Assembly (NCBI RefSeq): GCF_006152115.1
Contig: NZ_VDFU01000011.1
Coordinates: forward strand, 1 to 32,204
Direction of reading: 5' to 3'
Origin: Rubellimicrobium rubrum
GTDB taxonomy: Bacteria; Pseudomonadota; Alphaproteobacteria; Rhodobacterales; Rhodobacteraceae
DNA: 32,204 nucleotides
Shown: piece by piece, positions 16,110 through 23,905 of the stretch
Layout of the letters: every line of letters begins with the position of its first letter
How positions within the stretch are numbered: position 1 is the first letter of the stretch
The notes under the pieces: model-generated
What the model saw: only the letters and a program-made list of their open reading frames with translations
Told to the model about the DNA's origin: nothing
Database searches by the model: none
Made by a program: the position numbers and the translations under genes

Positions 16110-17025
16110 ATGACTCAGACAGTTCTTCCCGTGGGCGGCACAGGCCACCTGGGCTCGCGCGTTGCGCACCATCTCCTGACGGAGCCCGAGGCGCGCCTTC
16201 GCCTTCTGGTCCGGCCCGGCACGCTAGCGGACCCGGCCAAGGCGCAGAGGGTGGGGGACATGTTCGACTGGGGGGGCAGAGGTGATCGAGGGCGACCTCG
16301 CCGACCCGACGAGCCTCGATCGCGCCACCCAGGGCGTGGAGGTCGTGGTGTCCTGCGTGCAGGGCGGGCCCGAGGTGATCTTGGATGGACAGCTGGCCCT
16401 CATGGACGCCGCACGACGCAACGGGGTGCGACGCATCCTGCCATCCGACTTTGCCCTCGACTTCTTCGAGGGGCCGACGGCGCTGCACCTGCCCTTCGAC
16501 CTGCGCAAGCGCGCCGACGCCCGGATCGCGCAGAGTGGCCTCGAGGTCATCCATGTCCTGAACGGCGGGTTCATGGATGTGGTGGCCGCCCCCTTCGCGG
16601 GCATCCTCGACCGGGACGCCGGCGCGGTCCGCTTCTGGGGCACGGGAGAGGAGCGCTTCGACCTCACCAGCATCGAGGACACGGAGCGCTTCACCGCCCT
16701 CGCCGCGCTCGACCGCAACTTGGCCTCGGGCCAGTTCGCCGTCTCGGGCTCCCAGCTCTCGTTCAACGACATGGCGGATGCGGTCGAGGCCGCGACAGGC
16801 CAGCCGCTCCGGCGCGAGTCGCTGGGCCCCGTGGAGGAGTTGCGCCGGCAGATCGAGGCCACCACGGCCCTCAACCCCAACCCCTATGCCCGCATCGGCG
16901 AACGCTATCAGCTTTTCATGCTCACGGTGCCGCCGCTGCGCGATGTCCAGAACACGCGCTACGACGGGCTGCGGCCCGAGCCCTTCCACGTCTTTGCGCA
17001 ACGCCAGTGGGGCCAAGAGGCCTGA
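16110..17025 (+). pseudogene. NmrA-type NAD(P)-binding protein, frameshifted in a G7 tract
   Basis: ATG 16110 (GGAGA upstream) starts MTQTVLPVGGTGHLGSRVAH with the dinucleotide loop GGTGHLG. Reading then breaks in TGGGGGGGCAGAG near 16270-16276, and the rest of the protein continues in another frame from EVIEGDLADPTSLDRA at about 16282 to TGA 17025. Removing one G (7 to 6) gives DWGAEVIEGDL and a continuous protein of about 304 residues, normal for the isoflavone-reductase/PCBER-like NmrA group. The second part contains VVSCVQGGPEVILDGQLALM, then RRILPSDFALDFFEG and VIHVLNGGFMDV. It is either a real one-base pseudogene, a slippage-controlled gene or a sequence error. It is divergent from lysR and four bases from the next NmrA-type gene. 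Confidence 0.85.
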
Positions 17026-17029
17026 CGCC

Positions 17030-17857
17030 ATGACCCGCATCCTTCTCATCACCGGCGCCACCGGCGCGCAAGGCGGCGCCACGCTCCGCGAGATGATCCG
17101 CCGCAAGGGCGGCTGGGACCTGCGCGCGCTCGTGCGCAACCCCGCCGCCGCCAAGGCGCAAGCCCTAGCCCGCCAGGGCGTGACGCTGGCCAAGGGCGAC
17201 CTTGACGACGAAGGCTCGCTGCGCGCCGCGCTCCGGGGCGTCTACGGCGTCCACAGCGTCCAGACCCCGATGGGTCAGGGCCCCGAAGGCGAGGAACGGC
17301 AGGGCAAGCGCCTTGCCACCCTGGCCGCCGAGGCGGGGGTCAGCCACTTCGTCTATTCCTCGGTCGCGGGCGCGGAGCGCGACTCGGGCGTGCCGCATTT
17401 CGCGAGCAAGTGGCACATCGAGAACCATATCCGCGACCTGGGCCTGCCCGCCACGGTGCTGCGGCCCGCGGTGTTCATGGACAACTTCGGGACGCTGATG
17501 TTCCGCACGCTGATGCTGTCGATGTTCCGGCGGGACGTGGACCGGCGCCGCCCCATCCAGCTTCTCGACACCGCCGACGTGGGCTGGTTCGCAGCCGAGG
17601 CCTTCGATCACCCCGAGGACTGGATCGGGCGGGAGATCGAGTTGGCCGGGGACGAGTTGACCTGGCCCGAGATGGTGCAGAGCCTGCGCCGGTCGGGGCA
17701 TCGGCCCGCCCTGCCGCTCCCCCTGCCCGGCTCGCTGGTCGCGCGCATGCCCGAAGACTTCACCCTCATGGTGGAATGGATCGGGCAGGAGGGATTCCGG
17801 GCCGACCTTCCGGCGCTGCGGACCCTGCACCCGGGCCTGCGCCGGCTTGGGGACTGA
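17030..17857 (+). CDS. NmrA family NAD(P)-binding protein
   Basis: This 275-residue protein begins MTRILLITGATGAQGGATLR, with the Rossmann loop GATGAQG. It continues LRALVRNPAAAKAQALARQG, then VTLAKGDLDDEGSLRAALRG, VYGVHSVQTP, VSHFVYSSVAGAERDSGVPH and ATVLRPAVFMDNF, all typical of NmrA/HSCARG-like proteins. These bind NADP(H) and act as redox sensors or weak reductases. Catalytic Tyr-x-x-x-Lys is not evident. It starts four bases after the preceding NmrA-type frame and probably shares its promoter and LysR control. Confidence 0.88.
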   Translation: MTRILLITGATGAQGGATLREMIRRKGGWDLRALVRNPAAAKAQALARQGVTLAKGDLDDEGSLRAALRGVYGVHSVQTPMGQGPEGEERQGKRLATLAAEAGVSHFVYSSVAGAERDSGVPHFASKWHIENHIRDLGLPATVLRPAVFMDNFGTLMFRTLMLSMFRRDVDRRRPIQLLDTADVGWFAAEAFDHPEDWIGREIELAGDELTWPEMVQSLRRSGHRPALPLPLPGSLVARMPEDFTLMVEWIGQEGFRADLPALRTLHPGLRRLGD

Positions 17858-18397
17858 GCCGGCACACCTTGACCCGTCGAAGAGGTCGGGCGTTCGAGGG
17901 GCGGCAGGGCGGCCCGGTGCTGTGATGGCCAGCGCCGGGCTTGGCAGAAGGATGTTCCCCAGGCGAAATGCGGGCGCGCCGGTCGAGACTGCGTTCAGGC
18001 TTGCGCCCGGACACCGCCGATTCAACGAGCCCCGCCGTCCTTGGCAGACAGAGGCCCTATTCCGCTTCCACCCCCCGGTGGTCAGACAGTCTGGGGCAGA
18101 GGTGCGATGACTTCGAATGCGAAGGCAAAGCCCGCAAGCCAGTTGAGGCGCATGTTCATCTGGATGTGGTGGCCGGGCCCCTGCTTGTTGCAGCGGCTGG
18201 TGCGGACCTTGCGGACGCGGGTTCCATCCGGCAGCCGGATCATGCCGTTGTGGCAGGGGCCGCCAGTGACGCCGGCGCAGGCTCCACGATCCGCACCTTG
18301 CGGCGGATCGCCCGCTGATCGTTTGTCATGGAAAGCACGCTCTCTCTTCGCGCCGCAGAGGACCGAGGATGTCTCGCCGGATCGTGCAGTCCTATGG
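17858..18397. other. Intergenic stretch between convergent nmrA-like and glycosyltransferase genes
   Basis: About 540 bases without a recognised gene. A minus-strand frame at 18082-18290 (containing NGMIRLPDGTRVRKVRTSRC and LNWLAGFAFAFEVI) has protein-like composition and may be a worn fragment, but I cannot name it. No clear terminator was seen for either flanking gene. Confidence 0.35.
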
Positions 18398-19300
18398 TCA
18401 GCGCCGGACGGGTGCGGCCATGCAGGGGACCCGCGGATCGCGCGGGCGCCCGAACATCGCCGAAGGGCAAGCCTGCCAGCTCGCCGCCACAGGTCCGGCA
18501 CAGATGTCGAAGTCGGTCTCGTGCCCCCTCGGCAGCGAAGGCGAACTCCAAGTGGCTGCCCCTCGATCCTCGCCAACCACCTCGAGGGCCGAGGGGAGCT
18601 TTCGCCGCCGCAGGAGCCAGACTGTGCCGAGCAGGTCCACGACGCCGACCATGGCCCGGCCGAGGTTGCCGTACTTGGATCGGCCGCTTAGCCGGGGCGC
18701 ATGGCTGACCTCGACCGGCAGGACCGTGAAACCCTCGCGCAGGACCATCGCCGCCATGAACCGGTGGATGTGATCGAAGTACGGGAGGCGAAGATAGACC
18801 TCGCGGGGGAAGGCCTTGAGCCCGCAGGCGCTGTCGCGCAAGCCGTCCACCAGCAGCCGGGCGCGCAAGCGGTTGGCCATCCGAGAGGCAAGGCGCCGCG
18901 ACAGGGCGTCCTGCCGGGCCGCGCGCTGGCCCTGCACCAGGCCGAGCCTTGGGTCGCGGCGTCCTTTCAGGAACGGAGCCAGGACGGCGACAAGCTCGGC
19001 CGGCGGGTTCTGCCCGTCCGCGTCGAGCGTCGCCACGAGGTCCGCGCGGGCGGCCAGCACCCCGGTCCGGATCGCGGCCGACTGACCGCAGGCGCGGTCG
19101 TGCCGCAGGAGTCGAAGGTTTGGCGAGGTTGGCATCATCGCCCGCACGCGCGCGGCGGTGGCATCCGTCGAGCCATCGTCGATCACGATGATCTCGTGGA
19201 CGATATCGGCCAGGGATCGGCCTATGTCGGCCACGACCGCAGCGATGCAGCCTTCCTCGTCCTTGGCGGGCAGGATCACCGACACACGAAGCGGGATCAT
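18398..19300 (-). CDS. GT2 family glycosyltransferase (DPM1/ArnC-like)
   Basis: This 300-residue enzyme should move a sugar from a nucleotide to a polyprenyl phosphate on the inner face of the membrane. ATG 19300 overlaps the GT39 stop (ATGA). The GT-A fold motifs are VILPAKDEEGCIAAVVADIG (8-27), IVIDDGSTDAT (38-48), the DxD-type TLDADGQNPP (91-100) and SRRLASRMANRLRARLL with DSACGLKAFPREVY (156-169). There are no paired C-terminal membrane helices, unlike ArnC/GtrB; only VVDLLGTVWLL (220-230) is hydrophobic. After about residue 245 the tail is unlike the family (WSSPSLPRGHETDFDICAGP onward) and may reflect a frameshift or a read-on into non-coding DNA. It works with the GT39 protein encoded upstream. 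Confidence 0.85.
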   Translation of the reverse strand: MIPLRVSVILPAKDEEGCIAAVVADIGRSLADIVHEIIVIDDGSTDATAARVRAMMPTSPNLRLLRHDRACGQSAAIRTGVLAARADLVATLDADGQNPPAELVAVLAPFLKGRRDPRLGLVQGQRAARQDALSRRLASRMANRLRARLLVDGLRDSACGLKAFPREVYLRLPYFDHIHRFMAAMVLREGFTVLPVEVSHAPRLSGRSKYGNLGRAMVGVVDLLGTVWLLRRRKLPSALEVVGEDRGAATWSSPSLPRGHETDFDICAGPVAASWQACPSAMFGRPRDPRVPCMAAPVRR

Positions 19301-20925
19301 GGCATCATCTCCTCGGGAACCTGATAGAGCGTATAGACGTGCCCCCGGAAGGGCTGGCGGGCGATCACCGGAAAGCCGGTGCCCTCGATAGGGTCCGGGG
19401 CGACCACCACCCCGCCGGGATGCTCGGCCGCCCAGGCTGCGAGCGCCGCCTCGTCGCGCAGCAGCGCGAGTGGCTGGAGCAGCCGCCCGGCGAAGCCGAA
19501 CTGGCCGTGGTAGCTGCTGTCCCGGATCGCCAGGTCTGCCTCCTCGTGGCTCGCCAGGATGCGCCCGATCGGCGCGGGGTCGTAGGTGCCGGCCAGGATC
19601 GGCGCTGCCAGGATGTGGAAGGCGAGAAGGGTGAGGGGGGCCACCAGAGCCCAGGCCGCGACATGGGTAGGCCAGCGCCAGAGCGCCCAGGCCAGGGCCG
19701 CGACAAGCGCCGTCGAGGCAAGGAGCGCTGGAGCCGGGATCATCGCCAGCTGCTCCTCCGGTACCGCGATCCACCCAAGAGCCACGCCCAGGCCCAGGCC
19801 AGACAGGACCAAGGCAGGCAGCAGTGCTGGCAGGCGCCACAGGCGCGACCCTTCGGGCCGTCTGCGCGACAGGAGAAGGGCGAGAGCCGGGAGTTCCGGC
19901 AGGAGATAGTGCCCCTGCTTGCCGCTGATGGCCGAGAAGGCCACAAGCGCCGTCATGACCCAGAGCGCCACGAAGCGGGACGCAGGGTCGACCAGAAGCA
20001 CCCGGGGCGCGAGGCTGCGCAGAGCGGCGGGGCTCCAGCCCCAAGGCCAGAGATAGACCGGCAGGAGCGCCAGGAACCACCACCAGGGCCGCTCATGCGC
20101 GAAGGCCTTGACCATGCGGCCGGCGCTCTGCCGCCAAAGCACCTCCTCGCGGTACTCCGCGCCGCCCAGGATGAGAGCGGGCCCCAGCCAAAGGGCCACC
20201 AACGCCATCGCGACAAAGAGCGAGAGGCCGAGACGTCCGAGGTGGCGCCGCATCGACCACTCCTTGCCGCCCTGCTTCCAGAGCGGCGCGAGGAGGGCCA
20301 CTGGCATCACGTGGACGAGCACGACCGGTCCCTTGGCATAGATGCCGAGCGCGATCGCGGCCCCGAGGGCCAGGACCCATTGTGCGCCGCCCTCACGGGT
20401 GAGCCGCCAGAGCGCAAGCATCGCGAGCAGCACGGCGGCCGTCAGCAGCGTATCGAACATGGTGCCCGAGCCGTAGACGAGGAACACGCCCGTTGTCGCA
20501 AGGATCAAGGCCGCCCGGCCCGCCCGCGATTTCTCGCCGGGCCAGAGTTCCCGGGCGAGTCGGGCGGTCAGGACGACGGAGGCTGCCCCGAAGGCGGGCG
20601 CCACGAGCCGCGCGGCGAGCTCGCTCACGCCGGTCACGGACCAGACCGCGTTGACAAGCCAGAACAGGAGCGGCGGCTTGTGGCCGTAAAGCTCTCCGTT
20701 CAGATGCGGCACGAGCTTCGAGCCGCCCAGCCACATTTCCCAGGCCACCGTGAGATAGCGCGTCTCGTCGATGGGGAGGAGCGGACGCAGAAGCACGAAG
20801 GCGACGCACAGGACCGCGAACAGCATGGTGGCAAGCGCCGTCAGCGGAAGGTGGATATCGGAGAGGCGGACATCGGACAACCGGGCGCCGGACCGGCGGG
20901 CGGCAAGGGGACGACCGGCGATCAT
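19297..20925 (-). CDS. GT39/ArnT-like integral membrane glycosyltransferase
   Basis: This 542-residue protein has about 11-12 hydrophobic helices. ATG 20925 overlaps the stop of the LAB_N gene (ATGA). The PMT/ArnT catalytic site is visible in the first periplasmic loop: LLPIDETRYLTVAWEMW with Asp 53/Glu 54, and GHKPPLLFWLVNAVW (81-95). SGTMFDTLLTAAVLLA, AIALGIYAKGPVVL and SGKQGHYLLPELPALALLLS are also family-typical. Such enzymes take a sugar from undecaprenyl phosphate and attach it to lipid A or a protein in the periplasm. The last 120 or so residues form a periplasmic domain. Together with the LAB_N and GT2 proteins it forms a complete sugar-lipid modification set; the sugar is unknown. 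Confidence 0.88.
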   Translation of the reverse strand: MIAGRPLAARRSGARLSDVRLSDIHLPLTALATMLFAVLCVAFVLLRPLLPIDETRYLTVAWEMWLGGSKLVPHLNGELYGHKPPLLFWLVNAVWSVTGVSELAARLVAPAFGAASVVLTARLARELWPGEKSRAGRAALILATTGVFLVYGSGTMFDTLLTAAVLLAMLALWRLTREGGAQWVLALGAAIALGIYAKGPVVLVHVMPVALLAPLWKQGGKEWSMRRHLGRLGLSLFVAMALVALWLGPALILGGAEYREEVLWRQSAGRMVKAFAHERPWWWFLALLPVYLWPWGWSPAALRSLAPRVLLVDPASRFVALWVMTALVAFSAISGKQGHYLLPELPALALLLSRRRPEGSRLWRLPALLPALVLSGLGLGVALGWIAVPEEQLAMIPAPALLASTALVAALAWALWRWPTHVAAWALVAPLTLLAFHILAAPILAGTYDPAPIGRILASHEEADLAIRDSSYHGQFGFAGRLLQPLALLRDEAALAAWAAEHPGGVVVAPDPIEGTGFPVIARQPFRGHVYTLYQVPEEMMP

Positions 20926-21191
20926 GCGAGCCGCGGCGCCGCGCTCAAGAGCGCCAGGTTGCGCCCGTACACCAACAGGCCGAAGCCCTGACCCAGCACG
21001 AACACGGGATCCTGCCGCCAGATGGCGTAGGCCAGGAGGACCGATCCTCCGGCAAGCGACAGCCACCAGAAGGCAGGCGGCACGACGCTCTCCTTGCGGG
21101 CCTCGCTCGCGAGCCATTGCACGAGGAAACGTGCCGAGAAGAGGGCTTGGCCCAGGATGCCCAGGGCCAGCCAAAGGGTGGAAGCAGTCAT
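20922..21191 (-). CDS. Small membrane protein with lipid-A-disaccharide synthase N-terminal (LAB_N) domain
   Basis: This 89-residue protein starts at ATG 21191 (AGGGA upstream) and has three hydrophobic helices. It carries the LAB_N pattern: WLALGILGQALFSARFLVQW, then VVPPAFWWLSLAGGSVLLAY and AIWRQDPVFVLGQGFGLLVY with RN at the end. In LpxB-linked and stand-alone forms this domain resembles SWEET/PQ-loop halves and is found with GT2 and GT39 genes, possibly helping flip or hold the lipid-linked sugar. A GTG at 21221 would add ten residues. The gene is tightly coupled to the GT39 gene and follows the kinase gene by 74 bases. Confidence 0.88.
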   Translation of the reverse strand: MTASTLWLALGILGQALFSARFLVQWLASEARKESVVPPAFWWLSLAGGSVLLAYAIWRQDPVFVLGQGFGLLVYGRNLALLSAAPRLA

Positions 21192-21265
21192 GAAGGTCCC
21201 TGCGTTCGGGGAAGTGGCCACGTTGCCCTATCCGGCGAAGCTGACGGCAACCTTACGGCCAGCAA

Positions 21266-22573
21266 TCAGGCGGAAAGGCGCGCCTCGAAGCCGTTCGATC
21301 GTCCCAGCGCCGGCGAGCGGAGCTCGAGCCGCAGGTCGGCACCCTGGGCGATGGCTCCGACGATGGCCAGACCCAGCCCCGACCCCTCCCCTGCTCCCGT
21401 CCCGCGCGCGAACCGGCGGGTCAGCCCGGCAAGTCGCTCGGGGGGCACGACGGGCCCATCGTTCGCGACCGAAAGCGTGCCTCCGGGCTCCAGGGTGACG
21501 AGAACCTCGCCCCCGGGCTTGCCGTGCCGCAAGGCATTCTCCACGAGGTTGCGGACGAGGATGGCCAGCGCGTCGGGATCGAGGGACGAGGGCCGGACCT
21601 TCGCTTGGGGCAGGCGCAGGACGATCCGCACCCCGGGCTCCGCTCGACGAAACTCCTCCACGACGGCCCGCAGCACGGGCGTGGGATCGGCGGGCACCTC
21701 GGCCAGCATTCCTCCCCCTTCGGCCCGAGCGAGTTCAAGAAGCTTGCCGGACAGCCGCGCGAGTCGTCGGAGCTGCGCCTCGACCTGCTCCGCCCGCGTC
21801 CGTACGAGTCCGGGCGGGGCCTCGGCGCTCAGGCGCTGCGCCTGCGCCAGGGCGGCTGCGACCGGCGTGCGCAACTCGTGTGCGGCATCGGCGGTGAAGG
21901 CCCGCTCGGCCTCGAGCGTCCGGCGTAGGCGGGCCAGCAGGTCGTCGGCTGCCTGCGCGATCACCGCAAGCTCGCGCGGAAGACCGGTGAGCCCCAAGGG
22001 CGAGAGGTCCGTTCCGCCGCGCGTCTCCAGCGTCCGCCGGAGATGATCGACCGGGGCCAGGGCGCGGGACAGGATCCAGAGCACGCCCAGAAGGCTCGCG
22101 GGTACCAGGAGGAGAAGCGGCCCAAGCAGGGCGCGCCCGGTCTCCAGGCTCGCGTCGCGGTACTCCTGGAGCGGCTCGGCCACGACCAGCACGCCAGCGC
22201 CCTTAGGATCGCGCAGCGCGAAGAGGCGATGGCTGGAGGTCGAGGCGAAGCCCTGGTCGGGCGCCGCCGCGAAGAGACCCGGATCCGCGCCCGGTGAGGC
22301 CAGCCGTACTTGGCCGTGTGCATCTAGCAGGACATAGGCCGGTCCTTCGGCCGTGCCGGCGTCTGAGCTAGTGGCTGCCGAGCCTCGGGCAGCCTGCTCG
22401 ATCGCCAGCGGTAGAAGCAGCGCCGCCGCGTCCTCCAGATGCCCATCGAGCACCTCCGAGATCTCGTGACGCGCAACCATCCCGGCTACGAGCACCGCAA
22501 GGAGCCAGAAACCCACTAGCACCAGGGCCAGGCCCCGGGTCAGGCGCCGCCGCAGGCTTCGGGGGCCGCTCAC
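21266..22573 (-). CDS. Sensor histidine kinase of the PmrB/QseC/TctE type
   Basis: This 435-residue membrane kinase has its GTG start at 22573 overlapping the regulator stop (GTGA). Membrane helix 1 is about residues 13-33 (RGLALVLVGFWLLAVLVAGM) and helix 2 about 149-169 (LLGPLLLLVPASLLGVLWIL). The periplasmic domain between them (about 115 residues) is of the 2CSK_N type. A HAMP-like linker follows, then HisKA with DAAHELRTPVAAALAQ (His 232), N-box RNLVENALRHG and G-box GEGSGLGLAIVG. It should sense an envelope signal and phosphorylate the adjacent regulator. Its place beside LAB_N, GT39 and GT2 genes recalls PmrAB control of lipid A modification, but the signal is unknown. Confidence 0.9.
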   Translation of the reverse strand: MSGPRSLRRRLTRGLALVLVGFWLLAVLVAGMVARHEISEVLDGHLEDAAALLLPLAIEQAARGSAATSSDAGTAEGPAYVLLDAHGQVRLASPGADPGLFAAAPDQGFASTSSHRLFALRDPKGAGVLVVAEPLQEYRDASLETGRALLGPLLLLVPASLLGVLWILSRALAPVDHLRRTLETRGGTDLSPLGLTGLPRELAVIAQAADDLLARLRRTLEAERAFTADAAHELRTPVAAALAQAQRLSAEAPPGLVRTRAEQVEAQLRRLARLSGKLLELARAEGGGMLAEVPADPTPVLRAVVEEFRRAEPGVRIVLRLPQAKVRPSSLDPDALAILVRNLVENALRHGKPGGEVLVTLEPGGTLSVANDGPVVPPERLAGLTRRFARGTGAGEGSGLGLAIVGAIAQGADLRLELRSPALGRSNGFEARLSA

Positions 22574-23229
22574 CCCGCCTCCAGAAGGTAGCCAAGGCCA
22601 CGCCGCGTCCCGATCAAGTCGAAGCCCAGCTTCTTCCTGAGGCGGCTCATATGCACCTCGATGGCATTGCTCTCGACCTCGCTGTCGAAGGCGTAAAGGC
22701 GCTCTTCCAAGGCCGCCTTGGAGACGATCTGCCTTGGCCGTTGCAGCAGCGCCTCGAGAATCGCCCATTCGCGGGCGGTGAGGCGGATGTCGCCCGCCGG
22801 TCCGATCACGGCGCGACCAGGGACGTCCACCTCATAGGGCCCGAGCATCAGCCGGGGGTTCGGGTTGCCCGCGTAGCGGCGCGCCACCGCGCGGATGCGG
22901 GCTGTCAGTTCCATGAGATCGAAGGGCTTGACGAGGTAGTCGTCGGCCCCCGCGTCGAGGCCCGCGATCCGTTCCGTGATGCGGTCGCGGGCGGTCAGGA
23001 TAATGACGGGCGTTCGGTCGTCCCGGCGCCGCAAGGCTTTCAGGAGATCGAGCCCCTGCCCGTCGGGGAGAGCGAGATCGAGCAGGATCAGGTCGTAGGG
23101 GATGGCCTGCGCCGCATGCGCTGCATCGGCCAGGGTCCTCGACCAGTCCGCCGCGTGCCCATCAGATGCCACATGGTCCCGGAGGGCGGCGCCCAGGCCC
23201 GGATCGTCCTCGATCAGAAGCACGCGCAT
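22570..23229 (-). CDS. OmpR/PhoB family response regulator (partner of the downstream kinase)
   Basis: This 219-residue regulator starts at ATG 23229 with AAGGA upstream. The receiver has LLIEDDPGLG, phospho-acceptor Asp 51 in LILLDLALPDGQGL, Thr/Ser in VIILTARDR and Lys 101 in YLVKPFD. The winged-helix output domain (about 130-217) contains LTAREWAILEALLQRPRQIV, then SNAIEVHMSRLRKKLG and TRRGLGYLLE. It is the first gene of a five-gene minus-strand operon (regulator, kinase, LAB_N, GT39, GT2) and is expected to control it together with targets elsewhere. Its upstream region is shared with plus-strand genes starting near 23.3-23.9 kb. Confidence 0.92.
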   Translation of the reverse strand: MRVLLIEDDPGLGAALRDHVASDGHAADWSRTLADAAHAAQAIPYDLILLDLALPDGQGLDLLKALRRRDDRTPVIILTARDRITERIAGLDAGADDYLVKPFDLMELTARIRAVARRYAGNPNPRLMLGPYEVDVPGRAVIGPAGDIRLTAREWAILEALLQRPRQIVSKAALEERLYAFDSEVESNAIEVHMSRLRKKLGFDLIGTRRGLGYLLEAG

Positions 23230-23336
23230 GAGTGATCCTTGTTGTAGCGGCGCCAGACCTCGCACCGTGGCAGCAGGGGTGGCAAGACCTCATCCGGTTG
23301 CGGCTCGGCGCATCACTCTGCCGGGCGCTCCTCAAG

Positions 23337-23729
23337 ATGGGATCACTCACCCGCTTCCTTCCCCTTGTCCCCTTGTTCGCCCTTCTCGCCGTTCTCGTCC
23401 CCGCCGCCGTGTCCCTGGGCGTGACCTGGCCGGTCCCAGCATCCACCAGGAGCCCGGATCACCATGCGGTCGGCCCCCATCCCCAGGGTCTCGAGGATCG
23501 GGATCCCGTTCTCGTGGTCGCACCCGGCCTTCGGGGCGCGGACCCGCGCGCCTCGACCGCGATCACGGCGCTGAGTTCCGCACCCACCGCCCAACCTTGC
23601 CCGGCCCCTTCGGGGACGCCGACCACGTCCGCGAGCGAGGGGGCGTGGCTTCGAAGTGGAGGGGGCGGTCCCCATCTGGCCGCGAGTCTCATGAACGTCG
23701 GCGCCCCCATGGTGAGGCTCATGGGCTGA
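23337..23729 (+). CDS. Hypothetical protein with N-terminal signal or membrane segment
   Basis: I do not recognise this 130-codon frame. ATG 23337 starts MGSLTRFLPLVPLFALLAVL, followed by VPAAVSLGVTWPVPAS, a good signal peptide or membrane anchor. The remaining 90 residues are rich in Pro, Ala, Gly and Ser with no motif. The opposite strand is also open over part of this stretch (containing HENGIPILETLGMGADRMVI), so the coding strand is not settled. It lies between the divergent regulator gene and the direct repeats at 23752-23784. Confidence 0.3.
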   Translation: MGSLTRFLPLVPLFALLAVLVPAAVSLGVTWPVPASTRSPDHHAVGPHPQGLEDRDPVLVVAPGLRGADPRASTAITALSSAPTAQPCPAPSGTPTTSASEGAWLRSGGGGPHLAASLMNVGAPMVRLMG

Positions 23730-23751
23730 GCGCGACGGACGCGGCGCCCGC

Positions 23752-23784
23752 CTTACACCGTTGCCCGTCTTACACCGTTGTAAG
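23752..23784. promoter_or_regulatory. Direct repeat plus palindrome upstream of exported protein gene (candidate regulator box)
   Basis: CTTACACCGTTG occurs exactly twice (23752-23763 and 23769-23780), 17 bases apart start to start. The second copy is also the left half of the perfect inverted repeat CTTACA-CCGT-TGTAAG (23769-23784). It lies about 120 bases before ATG 23906. OmpR-family regulators bind tandem direct repeats, so either of the two OmpR-type regulators in this window is a plausible partner (inference). Confidence 0.55.
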
Positions 23785-23905
23785 TCGGCCGACAGGCCAT
23801 CGCCTGACCATTTGCCCTAAGCCGGGCCCAGCGGAGGCGTGCGCAGGCACCATGAGGCCTCCTGATGGCGGCCCCATCTGGGCCGGTTGGCAAAGAGACG
23901 GGACC

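Noticed and set aside
15835-17193. Minus-strand frame of 452 codons across lysR and the NmrA-type genes
   Set aside because: It overlaps well-supported genes in other frames and shows no domain.
18041-18773. Plus-strand frames opposite the GT2 C-terminus
   Set aside because: Featureless Arg/Pro-rich shadows; no start signals and no similarity recognised.
19339-20991. Plus-strand frame of 550 codons opposite the GT39 gene
   Set aside because: The GT39 frame has membrane helices and catalytic motifs; the opposite frame is charged, Gln/Arg-rich and featureless.
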